DNA of 64,000 bases, taken from NCBI RefSeq assembly GCF_000244955.1, contig NZ_CM001439.1, positions 3,390,385-3,454,384 on the forward strand, read 5' to 3'. Positions within the stretch are counted from its first letter, which is position 1. The number at the start of each line of letters is the position of its first letter. Position numbers and translations under genes: made by a program. The stretch is from Saccharomonospora marina XMU15 (GTDB lineage Bacteria > Actinomycetota > Actinomycetes > Mycobacteriales > Pseudonocardiaceae). The notes under the pieces are model-generated. The model saw only the letters and a program-made list of their open reading frames with translations. It was not told where the DNA came from and did no database searches. Shown in pieces: positions 38,424 to 48,604 of the stretch.

Positions 38424-38861
38424 TCAGTGCGCCGGGCGCAGGAAGCTCTGCGGTGGGTCGTCGTCATCGTCGCGGCGGTCCCTGCCACGAGCCGAGCCCT
38501 GCTCGGCACCGCCGTCCTCGTCGTCCTCCGGGGGCAACTGGCTGCGGAGGAACTCCATCCCCTCCTCGCCCGCGAACGGCTCGACCACCCGCACGGCCCT
38601 GCGTGCCGCGGCCGCCTGCGCCCTGCCCGCCAGCTGCGTGATCGTCGCCGCGAGTTCGGCCCCGGATCGGCGCATCGCGCGGTCGTCGATCGTCAGTTGC
38701 CGCAGCGCGCCGTTCGCGCCCACCGTCACGGTCACCATCCGGTCCGCCGAAGCCGCCGTCTCGGCCAGTTCGGCCAGTTCCTCCTGGGCCTGCCGCGACT
38801 GCCGCACCATCTCCTCGCCCCGGCGTTGGAGATCGGCAAGCCACTGGGGCTGTTCGGTCAT
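38424..38861 (-). CDS. YbaB/EbfC-family DNA-binding protein
   Basis: 145 residues. An N-terminal helix (WLADLQRRGEEMVRQSRQAQ) leads into the YbaB sandwich with VTVTVGANGALRQLTIDDRAM, and the acidic C-terminus (PPEDDEDGGAE) is disordered. YbaB-like proteins bind DNA as dimers; this divergent subgroup is commonly encoded next to ESX substrate genes in actinobacteria, where its role is unclear. It lies between the DUF6346-like membrane gene and the EspC-like gene. Confidence 0.8.
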   Translation of the reverse strand: MTEQPQWLADLQRRGEEMVRQSRQAQEELAELAETAASADRMVTVTVGANGALRQLTIDDRAMRRSGAELAATITQLAGRAQAAAARRAVRVVEPFAGEEGMEFLRSQLPPEDDEDGGAEQGSARGRDRRDDDDDPPQSFLRPAH

Positions 38862-38882
38862 GCTCGCGCTCCTGTCTTCGGG

Positions 38883-39920
38883 TCAGCCTGCCGTCTGACT
38901 ACGCGCGGGCTCCTCCGGTTCCCTCGATCGCGAACTCGGGCGGGGCAGCGACCGCCCCCGCCACCACAGGAGCAGCAGCCGGGCGCCGGTGGCAAGCAGC
39001 AGCACCGGCAGGCACCACCGCAGCGGCCACACCGGCCAGCCTCCTTGCTGCGACACGGCGGACTCGATCACCGCGACGGCGGAGACGACAAGCAGCAGCA
39101 CACCGCCGACGACACGGCCGAACCTGCCGAGCGCGGGCGGCCGCACGTCGGCGGGTGGGTAGCCCTTCGACTGGCGGTACCGCACCAGGAACAGCCCGGT
39201 GCCGAGCACGAGCACACCGGTGACCAGCAGCAGCACGGGAGGCCAGGTCAGTGCTCCCCAACCCGGCAGGCCCGGCACCGGTGGGGAAACCGGCCAGCCC
39301 GCGCCCGCCGCGAACAGCAGCCAGTAGCCGCTCGCCACCACGAGCGCGGGCCTGGCCTTGAACCGCGACCGGAACCGGCGCCGCGCTCGTTCGTCGCGAT
39401 CACCCAGCCGGTACCAGTACGGGAACAGCAGCGCCACCATGCCCAGCGACAGGAACGCGATCACCGCCGGCGCCGCGTGCGGCGACGGCCCTGCCAGTGC
39501 CACGTACTGCCGGACGGTTCCCCACTTGTCGCCGCCCTCGCGTTCCACAACGGCGACTGTTCGACCGACATCGTCGGCGCCGAGTCGAGCGGTGTCCAGC
39601 GGCACGGTTTCCCCGCCGCCGTCCGGCCAGCGAACTCGGAGTTCGCAGCTGTGGTACCAGCTCAGCCCCACGGCCGAGGGCACACCGGCGGGCTCGCACG
39701 AACGCACCACGGCCTGCCCCGACCGCCCGGTGGTGTCGCCGCCGAGGAACCCGATACTCGGCCCGGCGACCAGCAGGAACTCCAGCGTCAACAGCAACAC
39801 GCCGACCCGCACCGCAAGCTGCACCAGCAACTGCGGCACGAACAGCGACCGTTCCACCGTGCTCAGTTCCGACCACGGGCGCAGCCGGCGCGGCCTGTCC
39901 CGCTTCCGGTTGGACTCCAC
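38883..39920 (-). CDS. DUF6346-like multispanning membrane protein
   Basis: 345 residues, GTG start. One hydrophobic segment near residues 28-55, an extracytoplasmic domain with three Cys-flanked stretches (VVRSCEPAGVPSAVGLSWYH, SCELRVRWPDG), then five further hydrophobic segments (AVIAFLSLGMVALLFPYWY, LLLVTGVLVLGTGLFLV, VLLLVVSAVAVIESAV). It resembles DUF6346 proteins; function unknown. It follows rbpA by 12 bases and precedes the YbaB gene by 21, so it links the two sets in one transcript. Confidence 0.68.
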   Translation of the reverse strand: MESNRKRDRPRRLRPWSELSTVERSLFVPQLLVQLAVRVGVLLLTLEFLLVAGPSIGFLGGDTTGRSGQAVVRSCEPAGVPSAVGLSWYHSCELRVRWPDGGGETVPLDTARLGADDVGRTVAVVEREGGDKWGTVRQYVALAGPSPHAAPAVIAFLSLGMVALLFPYWYRLGDRDERARRRFRSRFKARPALVVASGYWLLFAAGAGWPVSPPVPGLPGWGALTWPPVLLLVTGVLVLGTGLFLVRYRQSKGYPPADVRPPALGRFGRVVGGVLLLVVSAVAVIESAVSQQGGWPVWPLRWCLPVLLLATGARLLLLWWRGRSLPRPSSRSREPEEPARSQTAG

Positions 39921-39932
39921 GTCGCTCGCGAC

Positions 39933-40274
39933 TCAGATCTGCCTGCGCTGCCGCAACCGTTCCAACGCCTCGGCGAGAATGGCCTCGCCGTCGGCCTCAC
40001 TGCGCCGCTCCTTGACGTACGCCAGGTGCGTCTTGTACGGCTCCGTCCGCGGCGCGGCGGGTGGGTTCTGCTCGTCCCGCCCCGCGGGGAGCCCGCAACG
40101 CGGGCAGTCCCATTCCTCCGGAATCTCGGCGTCGATCGCGAACGAAGGACGGGACTCGTGCCTGTTCGCACACCAGTAGGAGATTCGGCGACGCGGCGCG
40201 GTTTCTCCCCGCTCCGACTCCCCCGTCGGGCCGGCACCGACCCGCGTGCCTCGAATCGCGTTACCGCCAACCAT
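39933..40274 (-). CDS. rbpA: RNA polymerase-binding protein RbpA
   Basis: 113 residues. The N-terminal basic tail (NAIRGTRVGAG) precedes the zinc-type core ISYWCANRHESRPSFA and EWDCPRCGLPAGRD (Cys35, His39, Cys57, Cys60), then the sigma-interacting helix with EAILAEALERLRQRR. RbpA is an essential actinobacterial factor that binds RNA polymerase and the principal sigma to stabilise open complexes. Here it follows secG by 53 bases and heads a run of secretion-locus genes. Confidence 0.94.
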   Translation of the reverse strand: MVGGNAIRGTRVGAGPTGESERGETAPRRRISYWCANRHESRPSFAIDAEIPEEWDCPRCGLPAGRDEQNPPAAPRTEPYKTHLAYVKERRSEADGEAILAEALERLRQRRQI

Positions 40275-40327
40275 GAATTCTCACACCCACCAGACAGTTG
40301 GCGTACCCCCAGGCACGCCGACATCGA

Positions 40328-40558
40328 TCAGATCTTCACCAGCAAACCGAGTCCCACGACGCAGATGACCCAGACGGCACCGAGGCCGAGCGTGATCCGG
40401 TCCAGGTTCTTCTCGGCCACGCTCGACCCGGCCAGGCTGGACTGCATGCCGCCACCGAACAGGGACGACAGCCCGCCACCGCGACCGCGGTGCAGCAGCA
40501 CCGCGACGATCAGCAGCACGCTCGTCGCGATCAACAGAATTTGCAGGAACAGCTTCAT
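40328..40558 (-). CDS. secG: SecG, preprotein translocase subunit
   Basis: 76 residues with two transmembrane helices (LFLQILLIATSVLLIVAVLL and ITLGLGAVWVICVVGLGLLV) joined by the conserved loop GGGLSSLFGGGMQSSLAGSS. It is part of the SecYEG channel. Its place directly after tpiA is conserved across actinobacteria. Length is normal. Confidence 0.95.
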   Translation of the reverse strand: MKLFLQILLIATSVLLIVAVLLHRGRGGGLSSLFGGGMQSSLAGSSVAEKNLDRITLGLGAVWVICVVGLGLLVKI

Positions 40559-40617
40559 GTCATCCTCTGTGTACTGCGGGTGGCGGGAGCCTCAAGGGTA
40601 GCCCAATCCCCCGACAT

Positions 40618-41403
40618 TCAGGGAAGTGGGCCGCCGGCCGCGAGGGCGCAGAGCTTGGTGAACTCCTCGCCGTCGAGGCTGGCCCCGCCGACCAGCGCGC
40701 CATCGATGTTGTCGCACTTGACGAGGTCGGAGATGTTGCCGGACTTGACCGAGCCGCCGTAGAGCACCCTGGTCCGCTCGGCGAGTTCGGCCCCGTACTT
40801 GTCGGCCAGTGCGGCGCGAAGCGCCCCGCACACCTCCTCGGCGTCGGACGGGGTGGCGACCCGGCCGGTGCCGATCGCCCACACCGGCTCGTAGGCGACG
40901 ACGATGCCGTCCACCTGCTCGGCCCTGAGCCCCTTCAGCCCGGCGATCAACTGGGCCGTCGTGTGCTCGATGTGGCCGCCGGCCTCGCGCACCTCGAGCG
41001 GCTCGCCGACACACAGGATCGGCGTCAGGCCGTGCTTGACGGCGGCACGGACCTTCTTGTTCACGACCTCGTCGGTTTCGGCGTGGTACTCACGACGCTC
41101 CGAGTGCCCCACGACGACGTAGGTGCAGCCGAGCTTGGCCAGCATCGGCCCGGACACGTCGCCGGTGTAGGCACCCGACTCGTGCGGCGAGAGGTCCTGC
41201 GCACCGTAGGTGAGCAGCAGCTTGTCGCCGTCGACGAGGGTCTGCACGCTGCGGATGTCGGTGAAGGGCGGCAGCACGGCCACGTCCACCTTCGCGAAGT
41301 ACTTCTCCGGCAGCGAGAAGGCGATCTTCTGTACCAGCGCGATGGCCTCGAGATGGTTGAGGTTCATCTTCCAGTTGCCTGCGATCAGCGGCTTGCGGGC
41401 CAT
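40618..41403 (-). CDS. tpiA: Triosephosphate isomerase
   Basis: 261 residues. Start [16 protein letters not shown] with the catalytic Lys; electrophile His in [12 protein letters not shown]; catalytic Glu in [13 protein letters not shown]; phosphate loop [10 protein letters not shown]. Interconverts dihydroxyacetone phosphate and glyceraldehyde-3-P. ATG shares a base with the pgk stop (TGATG), third gene of the gap-pgk-tpiA set. Confidence 0.97.
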   Translation of the reverse strand: MARKPLIAGNWKMNLNHLEAIALVQKIAFSLPEKYFAKVDVAVLPPFTDIRSVQTLVDGDKLLLTYGAQDLSPHESGAYTGDVSGPMLAKLGCTYVVVGHSERREYHAETDEVVNKKVRAAVKHGLTPILCVGEPLEVREAGGHIEHTTAQLIAGLKGLRAEQVDGIVVAYEPVWAIGTGRVATPSDAEEVCGALRAALADKYGAELAERTRVLYGGSVKSGNISDLVKCDNIDGALVGGASLDGEEFTKLCALAAGGPLP

Positions 41404-42611
41404 CAGCGCTCCTCACTCAGCACGGCGACACCGGGCAGTTCCTTGCCCTCGAGGTACTCCAGCGACGCGCCACCGCCGGTCGAGATGTGCGAGAACCTCT
41501 CCTCGGGCAGGCCGAGCAGTCGCACGGCCGCGGCCGAGTCGCCGCCACCGACCACGCTGAACGCCTCCGCGTTCGCGATGGCCGTGGCCACGCCCCTGGT
41601 GCCCTCGGCGAACGGCGCCATTTCGAACACGCCCATCGGGCCGTTCCAGAACACCGTGTGCGCGTTGGCCAGCGCCGCCGCGAACTCCGCGACCGTCTGC
41701 GGCCCGATGTCCAGACCCAGCCAGCCCTTCTCGATCGACGTGGCCGCCACGGTGCGCACGTTCGCGTCCGCGGCGAACCTGTCGGCCGCGACGATGTCGA
41801 CGGGCAGGGTGAGCTTGCCCCCGGCTTCGGCGAGCAGCCGCTTGCAGGTGTCGACCATGTCGGTCTCCAGCAGCGAGTCACCGACCTCGTGGCCCTGCGC
41901 GGCGAGGAAGGTGAAGCACATCCCGCCGCCGATCAGCAGCCGGTCGACCTTGGGCAGCAGCGCCTCGATGACGGCGAGCTTGTCGGAGACCTTCGAACCG
42001 CCGAGCACGACCGCGTAGGGGCGCTCGGGGTCGCCGGTCAGCGTCCGCAGCACCTCCAGCTCGGCGAGCACCAGGTCACCCGCGTAGGCGGGCAGCTCGC
42101 GGGCCACGTCGTAGACCGAGGCCTGCTTGCGGTGCACCACCCCGAAGCCGTCGGAGACGAAGGCCGCACCTTCACCCGCGAGCGCGGCCAGGTCGCGGGC
42201 CAGCTCCGCGCGTTCGCTGTCGGTCTTGCTGGTCTCCCTGGGGTCGAACCGCACGTTCTGCAACATGGCGACGCCGCCGTCGGCGAGCGAGCCGACGACC
42301 GAGGCCGCCTGCTCGCCGACGACGTCTCCCGCGAGGCGGACGTCAGCGCCCAGCAGTTCGCCGAGCCTTCGGGCCACCGGACCCAGCGAGTACTTCGCCT
42401 CCGGCGCGCCCTTGGGCCTGCCGAGGTGTGCGGTGACGATCACCTGCGCCCCGGCGTCCGCGAGCCGCCGGATGGTGGGCAGTGCCGCACGGACGCGGCC
42501 GTCGTCGGTGATCGTGTCGCCGTCGAGCGGCACGTTCAGGTCGCAGCGCACCAGCACGCGCCTGCCCGAGACGCCCTCGCCGAGCAGGTCGTCGAGTGTC
42601 TTCACCGGCAT
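41403..42611 (-). CDS. pgk: Phosphoglycerate kinase
   Basis: 402 residues. N-terminal [16 protein letters not shown] and the HLGRPKG loop bind 3-phosphoglycerate; [20 protein letters not shown] and the C-terminal [16 protein letters not shown] bind nucleotide. Makes ATP in glycolysis. It starts 4 bases after the gap stop, so the two are coupled. Confidence 0.97.
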   Translation of the reverse strand: MPVKTLDDLLGEGVSGRRVLVRCDLNVPLDGDTITDDGRVRAALPTIRRLADAGAQVIVTAHLGRPKGAPEAKYSLGPVARRLGELLGADVRLAGDVVGEQAASVVGSLADGGVAMLQNVRFDPRETSKTDSERAELARDLAALAGEGAAFVSDGFGVVHRKQASVYDVARELPAYAGDLVLAELEVLRTLTGDPERPYAVVLGGSKVSDKLAVIEALLPKVDRLLIGGGMCFTFLAAQGHEVGDSLLETDMVDTCKRLLAEAGGKLTLPVDIVAADRFAADANVRTVAATSIEKGWLGLDIGPQTVAEFAAALANAHTVFWNGPMGVFEMAPFAEGTRGVATAIANAEAFSVVGGGDSAAAVRLLGLPEERFSHISTGGGASLEYLEGKELPGVAVLSEER

Positions 42612-42615
42612 GGCG

Positions 42616-43719
<1,104 letters not shown>

Positions 43720-43873
43720 TCACCCGGATGAGACGACCACACCGCCGACCTGCGGGAGAATCGATTAAGAGGCTACCTGCGGACAGGGGGCCTGGGAAGT
43801 CTTCGGAACCGGATCGAGGTCACACGCCACCGGCCGCCCCGGTAATCCGCTACCCGGTCCCGCGCCCGGGTCC

Positions 43874-43879
43874 TAGCCT
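43874..43879 (+). promoter_or_regulatory. Candidate -10 element for the LysE-family gene (leaderless)
   Basis: TAGCCT ends 6 bases before the GTG at 43886, the spacing expected when transcription starts on the first base of the start codon. No Shine-Dalgarno is visible between them. Confidence 0.42.
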
Positions 43880-43885
43880 GACCAG

Positions 43886-44533
43886 GTGATCTCCTTCGGA
43901 CAGGTCGCGGCTTTCGCGGCGCTGACGTTCGTCATGGTCATCGTGCCGGGCCCGAGCGTGCTGTTCACCATCAGCAGGGCACTGACCGTGGGGCGGCGCG
44001 ACGCGCTGCTGACCGTGGTCGGCAACGCGGCGGGCATCTACCTGCAGATCGTCGCGGTCGCCTTCGGCCTCGGCACCCTCGTCGAGCGCTCGGCGGCGGC
44101 CTTCACCGCGGTCAAGCTGGCGGGTGCGGGCTACCTGGTGTACCTCGGCGTGCGGGCGGTACTCCACCGGCGTTCGCTTTCCGAGGCACTCGGCACGGGC
44201 GTCGCCGCGAGCGCGGGCAGCGCGGCGCGCGTGCTGCGGGACGGCTTCGTCGTCGGGTTCGCCAATCCCAAGTCGATCGTGTTCCTCGCCGCGGTGCTGC
44301 CCCACTTCGTGCAGCCGAACGCGGCGGCCGTACCGGTGCAGATCCTGCTGCTCGGCATCGTGCTGCCGGTGGTGGCGCTGCTGCTGGACTCCGGCTGGGC
44401 GCTGGCGGCCTCGGCGGCACGGGACTGGTTCGCGCGCTCACCGCGCAGGCTGGAACTCCTCGGCGGGGTGGGCGGTGTCACGATGATCGGCCTCGGCCTC
44501 AGCCTCGCGCTCGCCGGCCGCAAGGACTCGTGA
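43886..44533 (+). CDS. LysE-family amino acid exporter
   Basis: 215 residues with six hydrophobic segments. The family opening TFVMVIVPGPSVLFTISRAL and FVVGFANPKSIVFLAAVLP are typical of LysE/RhtB translocators. Likely exports an amino acid or small metabolite; the substrate cannot be assigned. Probably leaderless. Its stop overlaps the first possible codon of the crtB frame, so it may be co-transcribed with the carotenoid genes. Confidence 0.85.
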   Translation: MISFGQVAAFAALTFVMVIVPGPSVLFTISRALTVGRRDALLTVVGNAAGIYLQIVAVAFGLGTLVERSAAAFTAVKLAGAGYLVYLGVRAVLHRRSLSEALGTGVAASAGSAARVLRDGFVVGFANPKSIVFLAAVLPHFVQPNAAAVPVQILLLGIVLPVVALLLDSGWALAASAARDWFARSPRRLELLGGVGGVTMIGLGLSLALAGRKDS

Positions 44534-44616
44534 GGCGCCGCCGAACCTCCTCCGTTTCAGCGACCCGATGGCCGCGGCACGTATCACCGCGGCCTCACCT
44601 GGGTATCCCGCGCGGC

Positions 44617-45657
44617 ATGCCGGGAACGTCCGCCGCGAGTGAACTCGTGAGCGGCAGGGAACTGACCGCCGCCCGGGTCACCGAACCGCGCCTGCGCGAG
44701 GCATACGCGCGCTGCAGGCGGCTGCACGCGCGGCACGGCCGGACCTACTTCCTGGCCACGCGGCTGCTGCGACCCGCGCAGCGGCCCGCCATCCACGCGC
44801 TGTACGGCTTCGCCCGCTATGTCGACGACCTCGTCGACGATCCCGAGCCGGGCTGGACGGCGGCCGACATCGCCCAGCGGATCGACCACATCGCCACCGC
44901 GTTGGACGAAGGGCTCGCGGCGGGCAGCAGCGACGACCCGGTGCTGGCGGCGGTGGTCGACACCACCGTGCGATTCGGCGTCGAGGCGAAGCTGTTCGGG
45001 CCGTTCCTGCACTCGATGCGGATGGATCTCGCGGTGACCGGCTATGCCAGCAGGACCGAACTGGACACCTACGTGCACGGCTCGGCGGAAGTGATCGGGC
45101 TGCAGGTACTGCCCGTGCTGGGCACGGTCTGCGACCGCCGCGAGGCCGAACCGCACGCCGCCGCGCTGGGAGCGGCATTCCAGCTCACCAACTTCCTGCG
45201 CGACGTCGCCGAGGATCTGCACAGGGGCCGCGTCTACCTGCCCGCCGACGAACTCGCCGCCTACGGCGTCGACACCGACCTGCTGCGGTGGTGTCTGCGG
45301 AACGGGCGCGCGGAACCGAAGGTGAAGGCGGCGCTGGCCGACCAGGTGGCACGCACCCGGGAGGTGTACCGAAGGGCCCGCCCGGGAATCGCGATGTTGC
45401 ACCCGGCTTCGCGGCCGTGTGTGGCCACGGCCTTCGACCTGTACTCGCGCATCCTCGACCGCATCGAGGACCGTGATCACGACGTGTTCGCCGGTCGCGC
45501 GGTGGTGAGCACACCGCGCAGGCTCGCGCTGGCGGGTGCCGCCGTGGCACGAACCGCGCTGGCGCGAGCGGCGAGGACGGCCGGCACGGCGAGAACGGCG
45601 AACACGGCGAGAACAGCGAGAACAGCGAGAACAGCACTGCCGCGGATCAGTCGCTGA
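44617..45657 (+). CDS. crtB: Phytoene synthase
   Basis: 346 residues from ATG 44617. Trans-isoprenyl diphosphate synthase (head-to-head) motifs: RYVDDLVDD as the first Asp-rich site and QLTNFLRDVAEDLHRGRVYL as the second. It condenses two geranylgeranyl diphosphates to phytoene. The last 40 residues are an Ala-Arg-Thr repeat tail (ARTAGTARTANTARTARTA) outside the enzyme fold. The start is uncertain: GTG 44530 would overlap lysE, GTG 44647 is closer to the conserved region. First gene of crtB-Yc-Yd-T-U. Confidence 0.9.
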   Translation: MPGTSAASELVSGRELTAARVTEPRLREAYARCRRLHARHGRTYFLATRLLRPAQRPAIHALYGFARYVDDLVDDPEPGWTAADIAQRIDHIATALDEGLAAGSSDDPVLAAVVDTTVRFGVEAKLFGPFLHSMRMDLAVTGYASRTELDTYVHGSAEVIGLQVLPVLGTVCDRREAEPHAAALGAAFQLTNFLRDVAEDLHRGRVYLPADELAAYGVDTDLLRWCLRNGRAEPKVKAALADQVARTREVYRRARPGIAMLHPASRPCVATAFDLYSRILDRIEDRDHDVFAGRAVVSTPRRLALAGAAVARTALARAARTAGTARTANTARTARTARTALPRISR

Positions 45658-45673
45658 CGCAGGGGACGTGACC

Positions 45674-46000
45674 ATGGACTCGACCGAACAACTGCAGTAC
45701 CTGCTCGTCCTGGCGGCCTGCCTCGCCGTCACGCTGCCGCTGGAGTTCACCGGCGCGGGGGTGTACCGCAGGCCGGGCAGGCTGCTGCGCGCGCTCGGTC
45801 CCCCCGCGGCGGCGTTCCTGCTGTGGGACATCGCCGCCATCGCCGCGGGGGTGTGGAGCATCAGTCCCGACTACACGCTCGGTGCGATGGCGGCACCGGG
45901 TCTTCCCGTCGAGGAGGTGCTGTTCTTCCTGGTGATCCCGCTGTGCGCGGTGCTGACCTTCGAGACCGTGCGCAGGCTGCCGCTCGGGGAGCAACCATGA
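45674..46000 (+). CDS. crtYc: Lycopene cyclase subunit CrtYc
   Basis: 108 residues with three hydrophobic helices (YLLVLAACLAVTLPLEF, AAFLLWDIAAIAAGVWSI) and the cyclase-domain motif PGLPVEEVLFFLVIPL. This is one half of the heterodimeric lycopene cyclase typical of Gram-positive bacteria. ATG 45674 has AGGGGAC upstream; its stop overlaps crtYd by ATGA, fitting equal subunit production. Confidence 0.9.
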   Translation: MDSTEQLQYLLVLAACLAVTLPLEFTGAGVYRRPGRLLRALGPPAAAFLLWDIAAIAAGVWSISPDYTLGAMAAPGLPVEEVLFFLVIPLCAVLTFETVRRLPLGEQP

Positions 46001-46353
46001 TCGGTCTCGGTTACACGGTGCCCGCACTGCTGTCGGTGGCTGCCGTCGTGCTGATCGAGGTCGCCTGGTTGCGCACCGGGCTGTTCCGTCGCAAGGCGTA
46101 CTGGCTGACACTGGCCATCGTGTTCGCCTTCCAGGTACCGGTGGACGGGTGGCTGACCAAGCTGAGCGCGCCGATCGTGCACTACGACGCCGCGCATTAC
46201 CTGGGGCTGCGGTTCCCGCTGGACATCCCGGTGGAGGACTTCCTGTTCGGTTTCAGTCTCGTCACCGCCACCCTGCTGGGCTGGAGCCACCACGAACGCA
46301 AGGAACGGACCCAGCAGGTGCGGATCTCCCGCGGCACACCGGAGGGGCCGTGA
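45997..46353 (+). CDS. crtYd: Lycopene cyclase subunit CrtYd
   Basis: 118 residues with three helices (TVPALLSVAAVVLIEVAWL, YWLTLAIVFAFQVPVDGWL) and the matching motif FPLDIPVEDFLFGFSLV. With CrtYc it cyclises lycopene ends to beta rings, giving beta-carotene. It ends with a basic tail and shares one base with the following methyltransferase start (TGATG). Confidence 0.9.
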   Translation: MIGLGYTVPALLSVAAVVLIEVAWLRTGLFRRKAYWLTLAIVFAFQVPVDGWLTKLSAPIVHYDAAHYLGLRFPLDIPVEDFLFGFSLVTATLLGWSHHERKERTQQVRISRGTPEGP

Positions 46354-47060
46354 TGGGCAGCGCGGTTTCGCGACACGACGTGCCCTCGGCGTTCGACGCC
46401 GCCGCGGCCGCCTACGACCGGCTCGTCGGCCTGAATCCCGGCTACCACGGCAACCTGCGACAGGCCGCCGCCACGGCGAGGCAGGCGGGCAACCACATCC
46501 TGGACGCGGGCTGCGGCACCGGGGCGTCGACCGCCGCGCTGCTGGCCGCCGACCCCGAAGCGGCCGTGGTGGCGGTGGACGCCTCGCGCGGCATGCTCGA
46601 CGTCGCGCGCGCCAAGGAGTGGCCCGACTCGGTGCGGTTCGTGCACAGCCGTGTGGAGGCACTGCCGGAGGCGGGGGTGCGGGGGCCGTTCGACGCCGCC
46701 TTCGCGGCCTACCTGGTGCGCAACCTGCCCGACCCCGACGCCACGCTGGCGACGCTGCGGCGGCTGCTGCGGCCCGGCGGGCTGCTGGTGGTGCACGACT
46801 ACAGCCTGAGCCCGAACCTGTTGCCCCGGCTGACCTGGCACGCGGTGTGCTGGTCGGTGATCATCCCGGTGGGCAGGCTGGCTGTGGGCGACGCGCGGTT
46901 GTACCGGTACCTGTGGCGCAGCGTGCGGCGGTTCGACTCGCCGCGGCGGTTCGCCGATCGTCTCCTGGCGGCCGGTTTCACCGACGTGCGCTGCCGTGGC
47001 GTCGGCGGCTGGCAACGCGGCATCGTGCACACCTTCCACGCCACAAGGGCCCGGGAATGA
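46353..47060 (+). CDS. crtT: CrtT-like class I SAM-dependent methyltransferase
   Basis: 235 residues. SAM-binding motif ILDAGCGTGASTAALL, the Asp of VVAVDASRGML, and LRRLLRPGGLLVVHDYSLSP. Strong GGAGGGG before the ATG. In Streptomyces griseus a methyltransferase gene, crtT, lies in the same place between lycopene cyclase and crtU, with no firmly assigned step. The assignment here rests on that gene order, so the symbol is tentative. Confidence 0.75.
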   Translation: MGSAVSRHDVPSAFDAAAAAYDRLVGLNPGYHGNLRQAAATARQAGNHILDAGCGTGASTAALLAADPEAAVVAVDASRGMLDVARAKEWPDSVRFVHSRVEALPEAGVRGPFDAAFAAYLVRNLPDPDATLATLRRLLRPGGLLVVHDYSLSPNLLPRLTWHAVCWSVIIPVGRLAVGDARLYRYLWRSVRRFDSPRRFADRLLAAGFTDVRCRGVGGWQRGIVHTFHATRARE

Positions 47061-48568
47061 GCCGCGACCGCAGGCGCAGGCGGCATCCGGCACCGCAAGG
47101 CAGCCCTACCGTCGCCGCTCCCGCGCCCCGGGTCGTGGTGGCCGGCGGCGGTATCGCGGGGCTCGCGGCGGCGACCGGGCTGGCGGAGCGGGGCGTGGCG
47201 GTGGAACTGTTCGAACGCGCGCCTTACCTGGGTGGCCGCGTCGGCGGGTGGACCACCACGCTGCCCGACGGCACCCGCACCGGGATGAGCCGTGGCTTCC
47301 ACGCGTTCTTCAGGCAGTACTACAACCTGCGCGCGCTGCTGCGCAGGGCCGACCCGCAGCTGGCGGGCCTGCTGGCCCTGCCGGACTACCCGCTGGTCGA
47401 CGCGCACGGCAGGGTGGACAGTTTTCTCGGGGTGCCGCGCACCCCGCCGTGGAACGCGCTGGCGTTCGTCGCCCGCAGCCCGACGTTCGCCGTCCGTGAC
47501 GTGCCGCGACTGAACGCGCGGGCGGCGCTTTCGCTGCTGGACGTGCGGGTGCCGGACACCTACCGGGAACTCGACGACCTGGACGCGCGGACCCTGCTGG
47601 AACGCATCGGGTTTCCACCGGCGGCGCGGCACCTGGCGTTCGACGTGTTCTCGCGCAGTTTCTTCGCCCACCCGCAGCGGCTTTCGGCGGCGGAACTGGC
47701 GGTGATGTTCCACCTGTACTTCCTCGGCTCGGCCGAGGGGCTGCTGTTCGACGTGCCGCGCGCGCCGTTCCACCTGCTGTGGCAGCCGCTGGCGGCCTAC
47801 CTGCGGCGCAGCGGCGCCACGATCAACGAGGGGACGGCGGTCCACCGGGTCGAGCAGGGCGGCACGCGGCGGTTGCGGGTGCACGCAGGCGAGCGGGTGG
47901 TCGACGCCGACGCCGTGGTGCTGGCGCTGGACGTGGCGGGGCTGCGGGAGGTGGTCGACGCCTCCCCCGGCCTGGGCACGGGGCCGTGGCGGGAACTCAT
48001 CGCAGCGCAGCGGACGGCTCCGCCGTTCTGCGTCCGCAGGCTGTGGCTCGACCGCGGGGTCGGCTCCGGCCGTCCGGCGTTCCTGGCGGTCGGCGGGCAG
48101 CCGCCGCTGGACAACATCAGCCTGCTCGACCGCTACGACAGCGACGCGGCCGGTTGGGCCACCCGGCACGGCGGTTCCGTGGTCGAGTTGCACGCCTACG
48201 CCGCCACCGGGCCACGCGAGCGCGTGGAGTCCGAACTGCTGGCCCGGCTGCGCGCCGTCTACCCCGAAACGACGCGGGCACGCGTCGTGGCCGACCGCGT
48301 CGAGTGGCGCGCCGACTGCCCGCTGTTCGCGCCAGGCACGTTCCGGCACAGGCCGGGCGTGCTCACCCCGGTGGACGGGCTCGTGCTCGCGGGCGACTGC
48401 GTCCGCGTCGACCTGCCGGTGGCGCTCATGGAGCGCGCGGCCACCACCGGCTGGCAGGCGGCCAACCAACTGCTGGCGCGCTGGGGGGTGGCCGGGCACG
48501 ACCTGCTCAGCGTCCCGACCAGCGGGCGGCACACGGTGCTGCGTGGCCTCGCCGCGCTGCTGCGCTGA
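47057..48568 (+). CDS. crtU: CrtU-like carotene desaturase/methyltransferase (FAD-dependent)
   Basis: 503 residues. FAD-binding VVVAGGGIAGLAAATGLAER with the following ELFERAPYLGGRVGGW, then SRGFHAFFRQYYNLRALLRR, a signature of CrtU-type proteins, and the C-terminal FAD motif TPVDGLVLAGDCVRVDLP. CrtU aromatises beta-ionone rings with methyl migration, turning beta-carotene into isorenieratene. Overlaps crtT by ATGA. A related desaturase or ketolase activity cannot be excluded from sequence alone. Confidence 0.82.
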   Translation: MSRDRRRRRHPAPQGSPTVAAPAPRVVVAGGGIAGLAAATGLAERGVAVELFERAPYLGGRVGGWTTTLPDGTRTGMSRGFHAFFRQYYNLRALLRRADPQLAGLLALPDYPLVDAHGRVDSFLGVPRTPPWNALAFVARSPTFAVRDVPRLNARAALSLLDVRVPDTYRELDDLDARTLLERIGFPPAARHLAFDVFSRSFFAHPQRLSAAELAVMFHLYFLGSAEGLLFDVPRAPFHLLWQPLAAYLRRSGATINEGTAVHRVEQGGTRRLRVHAGERVVDADAVVLALDVAGLREVVDASPGLGTGPWRELIAAQRTAPPFCVRRLWLDRGVGSGRPAFLAVGGQPPLDNISLLDRYDSDAAGWATRHGGSVVELHAYAATGPRERVESELLARLRAVYPETTRARVVADRVEWRADCPLFAPGTFRHRPGVLTPVDGLVLAGDCVRVDLPVALMERAATTGWQAANQLLARWGVAGHDLLSVPTSGRHTVLRGLAALLR

Positions 48569-48604
48569 ACCCGAACGCCTCGACAACCTCGCCGGACGCA
48601 TCGC

